Part shown: one piece after another, positions 28,783 through 37,888 of the stretch
How the letters are laid out: each line of letters starts with the position of its first letter
Numbering within the stretch: the stretch's first letter is position 1
Source: Syncephalis plumigaleata
Lineage: Eukaryota; Zoopagomycota; Zoopagomycetes; Zoopagales; Piptocephalidaceae
DNA length: 37,888 bases
Assembly: GCA_025201365.1 (NCBI GenBank)
Contig: JAIXMF010000112.1
Span: forward strand, 1-37,888
Direction: 5' to 3'
The notes under the pieces: generated by a model
Told to the model about the DNA's origin: nothing
The model's input: only the letters and a program-made list of their open reading frames with translations
The model's database searches: none
Program-made: the position numbers and the translations under genes

Positions 28783-31700
28783 TTAAATACTTCGTGTTTC
28801 CACGTATTTTTTACCAATAGACCACATGTAGTCCCATGGTTCAACTCGGCGTTGTACACTTTGTTTACATGCTAATGCGTAATAATAGCCGCGTCGTGCC
28901 AATAGATCGAAATGCGAACCTCGTTCCACTACACGACCATGATGTAGTACCACTAAACGAACATAGAATTAGTAAACATCTCATTTATCTACTTATAAAC
29001 TTACCAATGGTAGAGGCATGCTGTGCCACCGATATGCGACTCGAGGCAATGAGTGATGTACGCTTCTCGAATCCCTTGACTAGATATTGACAATAAAAGA
29101 TACACACACACGCATATTAATAAATAATTGAACATTATCAACGATGAGTGCCTATTACCTCGAGTTGACTTTTTGAGTGCTTCAAGAAATTTAGTCTCAC
29201 TTTCCGGATCCAAATGACGTGTCGGATCATCTAGTAGCAACACTTTCGGTCGACGTATCAACGCTCTGCCTAAAGCAATGAGTTGACGTCGTTGAGCATT
29301 GAGTTCACTGCCAATCTGACTTAGTCGCGTGTCGTAACCTTGTGGTAGACTGGTACACCAACTATCGAGGCCTACTACGCGTGCCGCCGTGATAACATCA
29401 TTCCGAGTGGCATTCGGTAGTCCATACTCGAGACACTCGGCCACCGTATCCCCGAATAGAGCGGCATCCCACTCTACGAATGACATACCCGCGCGTAATG
29501 CATCGATCGTCCAGTCGTTAACATTCTGCCCATCAATCTCCACTTGACCCTTCTTAGCATCGTAGAAACGTGGAAGCATACCGAGGAGTGCACTCTTCCC
29601 GGTACGAGTTGCTCCTACGATGGCCACTAGTCTTCCGGGTTGAATACGAAGATTCAATCGTCGAAAGATAATTGTATCCGGTTGAGTGGGGAATGTAAAT
29701 TGCACATTTCTGAAGGTGATCTGACCCTTCTTGTATTGTGGTTGATTTGTCGGCGGTTGTGTCTCATTACCGTCATCGGATGACGGTGTATCCGGTGATG
29801 GCAAAGCTGGTGCATCCATAACACGGAATACACTAATCATTATTGTGGATTAGTGTTACTATTACTATCAAGTAGTATCTTTTTGTATAGTTACCTTAAG
29901 GCAGCTGTAGTCGCCTCGTCATATTGTCCCCATAGTTTCATAAGTGTACTACCACTTGTAATGGTAAACATAATGGTAAACAATATGACAAGCATGTTAC
30001 GTAGACTGTAGCTATCACTGGTCACTACATACATGCCATAACCGAAAGAGACGGCATAAATCATAATGAGTAGACCTGATCGAGTATTCATGAATTGTAA
30101 AAAAAGTTCAAATAATCAATATCTACATACATCTTCTATAGTATACACTCTACCTTGTGACAAACCATAACCTGCAGAGGATATGAGAGCGGCTCGTACG
30201 GCTACTTGAAACGGTGCATTACTCGCGGCTATGATAATTACAATAGTAAGCAATGAACTATACATTTAGTACTAGACTAGTTACCTTCAAAGTAAGCTTG
30301 AAATGATTGATCACGACCCAACGCGATAACCATACGAAAATTGGGTACACTCTGACGTACAATACGTACGGCTTTCTCAAATGCTTTAGCCGATCGTTTA
30401 CCAAGTCTATTCATCAATTAGTCCTAACAGTTATTATGATGATGATGTAATACAGTAACCCTAACAAATACTTACCGTAAAATGGCATTGACATGTAAAT
30501 CACTGGCACCAGATACAGCGGGGAAGCATGCCATGATTAGAAATGCGAAATTCCATCTAGATTGCATCTTTAAGCTTTACATGTTATGTTACAACATCAT
30601 TAATGCAATAAACTTACCCTTTAGCGAATGCAATGGATACACCCGTTACTACAGTAATTAAATGAAGTAATGCTTCACCCCATAATTCTGTAATGATAGG
30701 TGGTACACGAACTGGATCAAGTGCGAGTGTCTGGGTAAGAGCAGCTATTATTGATTATGGAATTATCATTATTAACAAACAAACTAACAAATAATAAATA
30801 GATTACCTGTACTATTCTCTGGTTTATCAAAGAATGCCATACGTTGATGTAGTATGTTATGCAATGCCTTAATCCGTAATCGACCCACTAAACGTTCACC
30901 GGCACGACCAAATAACGCACCCTGTGCATAACGACATATACAGGATACATTGGCGAGGGTAAGTGCCATCAAGGCCCAAAAGTCTGCTCGTTCTCGTAGG
31001 GTAGTTGGTCTAAAAGAGATGCAAATATAAATGTCTACATTCCTATTCTATTTGATACTTACTTGTTAACCGCCATTAGACTGACAAGTAACTCGGCGAA
31101 TATCCAAGCAAAGAATGGCAAGACTAATCCGTTGATCATGGAAGCAATACTACCACCGAGTACAAACCATTTCTCGGGTGCTGCTTCCTTTAATAATCGG
31201 ATTAATGGCACTTTCTTGCCCTCGTCACTCTCCTCCTCTGGTGCTTTACCCGGTTTACCATCGATATCCTTTTGAATACGCCCTGCTTTGGCACCATTAC
31301 GAATAATGAATAATTTACGCTTGGGTGGATCAGTCTCCTGTGGACTATCCGCACTTGGTGTTGTTTTATCCTCCAATTTCGTAGTTGCTTTCGTTTTCTC
31401 TTTCAATTTCACGTCTTGTTTAGCCTCCTTAGATTTAACCATTTTCTTACGACTAAATGGATCAATGTACTCGCCACCATAATCATCGTCGTCATCATCA
31501 TCATCTTTATCCTCTTCATCTTTATCTTCATCGGAATGCTGCCCAGCTGGATCATCTTCCCGTTTACCTTGACGTTCTGCCTGTTCCGCCACAAGTAGTT
31601 TCATGTATGCACCCTTTACAGCCAGCAATTGATCATGCGTACCCGATTCAATAATCTCACCATCATTAAGCACCACTGATAATAACAATTAGATCTATAC

Positions 31701-34663
31701 TACACTAGTAAACAATAATAATAGTAATTACCAATTCTATGAGCATGTTTAGCTGCTGATGGCCAGTGTGTTACAATTAGGGTAGTTCGTTTGACGGCTG
31801 CCTCCTCCAATGCCTGTTGAATAATCGCCTCCTCTGCACTTGCTCCCAATGAACTATAGATTGATTAATTCTAGTACTTATGTATTCACTAATATCCTAC
31901 CTAGTTGGCTCATCTAGAATTAATATAGATGGTTCACGTATAATTGCACGAGCAATAGCAATCCTCTACACGCTTATTATTAGTATCACTCTACCGTTAT
32001 TTACGCATCTACTTGTCATTTACCTGCAATTGACCAACACTAAGTGTTACCCCACCATCACCAATAATTGTGTCGTAACCATCCTCCAACTGTGTAATAA
32101 ACTCGTGAGCATAGGCACGTCGACATGCTGCCTCGATCTGTTCTTGGCTAGGTGGTACACTTGGATCACGTGCACCCATACGAATATTCTCTGCCACTGA
32201 CATGGTGAAAATGACGGGATTTTGACTATACACGCTTATTAGTTAGCAACAATAACTAGTATCAATGTCTTCCTTAGCAATATACATACGTTACATAGCC
32301 AATGTGCTAATAAATAGACATGATATTAGTGTATGATAATTATCACACGGATGTTATTCCATTCTACTTACTTGACGTAATGATCGTCCATTAGCTTTAC
32401 TAATATCGACGCCATCAATCAGAATGGTACCAACTATTGTTGTGAACCAAATACGAGTGAGTAAGGGAATGAATAGTAGAACTATGCATCGTATACAACT
32501 TACATTGAGCAACATAGAACCGTAATAATAGCTGAGCCAATGTACTTTTACCACTGCCATCCGTGCCTACAATGGCAATTGTCTCGCCTGGTAGGATGGT
32601 CAATGAGAAATTCTTGATAATTGGACGATTCGGCATAATAGGATAACTAATGAATATCATGATCAATATTATAGTAACCAGCTATGTCGATGTCTTGTCT
32701 AACACGCTTACCGGAAATCAACTGACTGAAAATCAATACGGCCACGTACTGAAGTAATAATACATCCACCTTCCGTTGACATTCGTTGAGCGTGTTCAAT
32801 GACATCAAATATACGAATGCCTGCTTGACGTGCTTCGGCCATTTTTTGTAAAGCAGGTGGAATATCACCTACAGCCAGAATAGCTATCATCATCATTTAT
32901 AAATTAGTACATATATATGTAGTAATGCTTGCTTTTATTTACCTAATACCACGGCAAAGAACACATTCACTAGGCCACCCGTGGTTAATTGATCACGTAG
33001 TACAAGTGTACCCGCATACCAGAATGCCGCTGCATATGAACCATCTAAATAGTGGTTTATTATATTAGAACTGATTCAGTAGTATAACTATTAAAACAAT
33101 AAACCTACATAATAGAAAGTAGACGATTGCCGATGCTATTGCTCGAGTAGTAACACGACGATAGGCAAGTGTTTCAACCTGTTTCAATGGTTCTCTATAC
33201 AAGTAGACTAGGTTAATATACATGAACAATCAACAACGATAACAGTAATAGTAACAATAGTAACTTACGCATAACGATCCACTTCCTTATCCATGGCACC
33301 AAAGGAAACCACCGTACGAATAGCTCGGATAATACGTGTGGCAATGGCATCAGCTGGCATATAAGCCGTAGCCACTAAACAAAAAGACAACAACAACAAC
33401 TCAATATATACAATAAAAATACACTTCATGACTAGCTTACCCTTTTCTGCATATCGATTAACAACTATTACCATAACAATGACTACAATGACTGAATCAT
33501 AATGATTAGTAAACGAGTAATACATACATATATATATATATGACTATACTATTACTTACGCAATACAGGTGCAATACTAAGCATGATTGCTGCTAGACGC
33601 CATTCTAAATATACAATATTAGCAATCGACTGATTTGAATGAAACCATTAATAATAGCGGTTTACCTCGTATAAATGCAATAATCAAACCGGATACAAAT
33701 GTTGTCACAGATAGAACAATACGTGGTAGAACATTGGCACCCATGCCTTCACGCGCTCTGAGTATATCGGTCGACAGACGTGACATGAGTTCTCGTTCAT
33801 CAAGTCGATCATGTTCCGGTACAGATAGTCGTAGTAATGCCGTATAATAATGAACACGCATATTCTAATAATAATTCATTAGTAGCCATTAGTCAATTAC
33901 TCAATACGCAATCCTGTCATTTACTTACTTTAGCCTGTCGTTCAGCAACCACCTCCCAACATGCTGATACGCCAAATCCAATGATGAGTGCCACAATCGA
34001 TATGACGCCAATGTAAATGACATCATTAAACCCCGCACTATAAAGGGTCGGCTCCACATTAAACGGTATGTCACGACGAACGTATTGCTCCATCAATGTG
34101 AATATATCATCTAGATTCGTGAGTTTCATTAATAAAAGTATGTAATGCCATATCATTTATACTTACAAAATATTACAGTTGTTAATGGAAATACAAGACC
34201 TACAGTCATCAATAGTAAGAGAGAGAGAAGGAAGGAGAAATAGAACGACGTGTTAGATTGTAATAGTGACTAATTACTGCTATTTACCTGATATAATCGA
34301 TAAAATTAAACCCGACAACATCATGATGTAGTCCCATTTGTTAGCATATCGAAATAGTGTTCGATACGAGGCTAGTTTGGGCACATCTTTCTCTGCCACG
34401 CTTATACCTTCCGTGAAATAGGACGTGCTTGCATAGGAGGTGACAGTGCCATGTCGACAACTACTGCAACTACTCGTGTTATTGTCGGTACTTGTGTTAT
34501 CTCCGACTGGATTACCGCAAGTTGAACAAGTGATATCTGGATGATACAATGGATCAGATGCCACCTTATAACAACAATCAAGTATATCGATATTAGTGAA
34601 TGAATATAACAATAATAAACATGTACAAATAGTCACTACCTCTTCTTCTTTGATAGTTTCCAT
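28783..34663 (-). CDS. ABCB (MDR/P-glycoprotein type) full transporter with a degenerate second ATPase site
   Basis: 27 exons, 1402 aa, arranged TMD-NBD-TMD-NBD. Exons: 34663-34640, 34564-34288, 34199-34167, 34110-33929, 33864-33666, 33604-33560, 33491-33441, 33374-33269, 33194-33109, 33044-32943, 32883-32712, 32646-32504, 32433-32372, 32306-32290, 32225-32024, 31965-31901, 31853-31732, 31675-31063, 31009-30807, 30744-30618, 30556-30476, 30406-30285, 30228-30154, 30075-29895, 29832-29159, 29079-29005, 28952-28783. NBD1 has Walker [10 protein letters not shown] (453-461), signature LSVGQ, Walker B LILDEP (Glu586) and His618. NBD2 has Walker A GATRTGKS (1170-1177) but Glu at the Q-loop, LNAQR for the signature, LLLDDP for Walker B and Ser for the switch His. 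The linker is very acidic (~630-670). The N-terminus has CSTC and CSSC pairs. Substrate is unknown. A further 5' exon is possible, as an acceptor-like site precedes the ATG. Confidence 0.93.
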
Positions 34664-35365
34664 TCCAAGGAATTCGTAGATGACAGTCTTCTGTCACAAT
34701 AGAAATATCGCCGAATTCAATGCAATGCAAGAATACTAAATACTAATAACTAATAATAACTAATAATAATAATAGAGTAATAATAGGATAATAATAACTA
34801 TGTGGTTGTGGTTGTTGTTACAAAAGAAAGAAAGAAAGAAAGAAAGAATTGAGATGAGAGGATTGGACGTCAATACAAGAGAAGAGTAGAAGAGACAAGA
34901 GGGAATTAAACACGGTAGAATGGATACTAGAGTCAGTATCAATAATTGGTGAGTCTTTTGTATGTGTGTGCTCGTAAACACATCACCGCCAATGTAGCAC
35001 TATTATGCTTCTCAACCGTAGATTGGTGGACATGTAGACTACTGTGTGATGCAAACATGATGAATGATCAAAATGGTTCAAATTTATGGGGTTATTTGAG
35101 AGAAATGTCGTCCACCTGATACGAGCACATGTCATGTTTCCTTGTTGCCTTGCCTATTTCTTTAAACGGACAAACTCAAATACCGAAATGGTTATCCAAG
35201 AAAGAAACAAGGCACATTATATGTCATACATACTCGTATACAAGGGAATGTTCATCTATGACGAATAGATGGCAAAGCTATGATGTATTCATAGGATAGT
35301 AAAGACTTTAATAAGCAATGACAACTCATACAATAATGAATGGGTTAAAAAGAAATAAGGGAAAG
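34664..35365. other. Spacer with microsatellites upstream of the ABC gene
   Basis: TAATAA repeats (34740-34795) and an AGAA repeat (34824-34847) are present. I see no gene; the promoter of the ABC transporter should lie here but no clear TATA box stands out. Confidence 0.45.
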
Positions 35366-36919
<1,554 letters not shown>

Positions 36920-37212
36920 ATTGTCAATAGTACTGCAATGTTCCGAATAGTTAACCAAGTGATGACTATGAAGAAAAGGTTTAATTAAGAGTGGATAGAA
37001 AAAAAAGAAGAAAAAAGCAATCAAAATGATAAAAAATAAACACATTTTATTGGACTGTTGAGTCAATTGGACTACATTTCCATACTAACTAAAGATGTAA
37101 CAAATAATTCATATTACAAGAGACTATTGCTACATGCGATACTAATGTATATACACGTATATTTATTCTGTATGGAATCAAAGGAAGGCTTATAAAAAGC
37201 AAGTAAGTAAGC
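36920..37212. other. Spacer upstream of DIM1
   Basis: AT-rich, with an A/G-rich run at ~36980-37020 (CT-rich on the gene's strand) about 60-100 bp before the DIM1 ATG. I see no gene. Confidence 0.4.
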
Positions 37213-37855
37213 TCACGGGGCTTGAGGAAAGTGAAAACTAACATTGTTATGATGTTGGACGCTGGCCAACTCATGAGAGATCGCTTGATGTGCCATATTG
37301 CTTTGTTCATAGGCAGGAGCAACATCGATAGGATCGAGTTCAAGTATTACCGGTTCTGATGGTATGGAAATGATCAAATCTTTGTAGTATGCATCCTCGG
37401 TAGATTCATGATATGAAGAGTGATTATTTATATTGGTTTGTATATGTGATGCACGTCTTGACTCGAAGATAGTCATGGATTCACTAAAGCAACAAGATAA
37501 TAACAACAAAGAAAACAAATAGATTATGGTGTTAATAGACGATAATCATAAGAATAAAAGAGGAATAGACGAGAAAACTTACAATTTGGTAACAATAGAC
37601 TAGTAATCAGTATATTAGAGCATTAGTAAATGAAGGATATCGATTGCTAGCTAGGATACTTACAATGATCATTAGGAAAAATGTAGGATGAAGAATGTTG
37701 TATATAACGCATAATATTTGATTTACAATGGGATGTCTGGCGATTAAACTGGGAAAAGTTGCCACTAACGAATACGCAGATCGTGCACATGGGCAACGGT
37801 GATAATACCACCGGCATTCTGCACTCGCATCTAATAACATGACGTGCATTAGCAA
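37213..37855 (-). CDS. 3' end of a probable membrane protein, cut by the window edge
   Basis: The last exons of a gene entering from the right. The last exon (~37486-37213) encodes a polar ~90-residue tail: ESMTIFESRRASHIQ, an acidic stretch with ILELDPIDVAPAYE, then FHFPQAP and TGA. It joins in frame to a 17-nt exon (37588-37604, coding SIVTK) and then to an upstream exon rich in hydrophobic residues (IVNQILCVIYNILHPTFFL), probably the final membrane helix. The tail resembles a cytosolic receptor C-terminus, but that is a guess. The 5' boundary of the hydrophobic exon (an acceptor near 37832 or further right) is uncertain and the frame could differ there. Confidence 0.5.
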
Positions 37856-37888
37856 TCCAGTATTAAGTAATGACTAGCAAGAGAGAGA

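Overview
The window is nuclear DNA of an AT-rich, intron-dense eukaryote, most likely an early-diverging fungus. Introns are short (about 45-140 nt), start with GTAAGT-like donors, carry CTAAT/CTAAC-like branch sites and often end ACAG or TTAG. The gene set (SNG1/DUF3533-type membrane protein, SUT/SLC45-type sugar carrier, Dim1, Trm140/METTL2, mitochondrial ribosomal proteins) fits fungi. The phylum is an inference and cannot be fixed from this window.

Layout from left to right: an unknown protein with a C-terminal SH3-like domain (474-1836, +); mitochondrial ribosomal protein uL30m (2231-2668, -); an unusual minus-strand locus (about 2987-4400) with a TATA box, a signal-peptide exon and a tandem array of roughly 80-bp units, most of which look like a mini-intron plus a 35-40 nt exon; an SNG1-like membrane protein (5880-7508, +); a MINDY deubiquitinase (7879-9843, +); a sugar/H+ symporter (10122-12403, -); a decayed PUF60 copy (13665-14736, +); a basic orphan protein (15314-16084, -); the intact 3' third of a mitochondrial-type isoleucyl-tRNA synthetase gene (17246-18433, -) that lacks its catalytic part; a degenerate Ty3/Gypsy-like gag/protease fragment (19002-20202, +); repeat-rich intergenic DNA with a duplicated ~650-bp segment; a 7-TM protein (23725-24707, -); a second PUF60 fragment (25450-25660); a tRNA m3C methyltransferase (26447-27880, -) divergent from mitochondrial bL34m (28037-28535, +); a 27-exon ABCB full transporter (28783-34663, -); the rRNA dimethyltransferase Dim1 (35366-36919, -); and the 3' end of another probable membrane protein at the right edge.

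The exon models were built by hand. For the symporter, methyltransferase, MINDY, ABC and Dim1 genes all exon phases close and the summed CDS is a multiple of three. The genes are mostly independent housekeeping or transport genes. The stretches between 12.4-26.4 kb and 2.7-5.8 kb are accessory-like: pseudogene fragments, retroelement remains, direct repeats, hairpins. The most unusual object is the minus-strand mini-intron/micro-exon array at 3.2-4.1 kb behind a clear signal peptide. It resembles in architecture, though not in recognisable sequence, secreted micro-exon gene families described in some parasites and insects.
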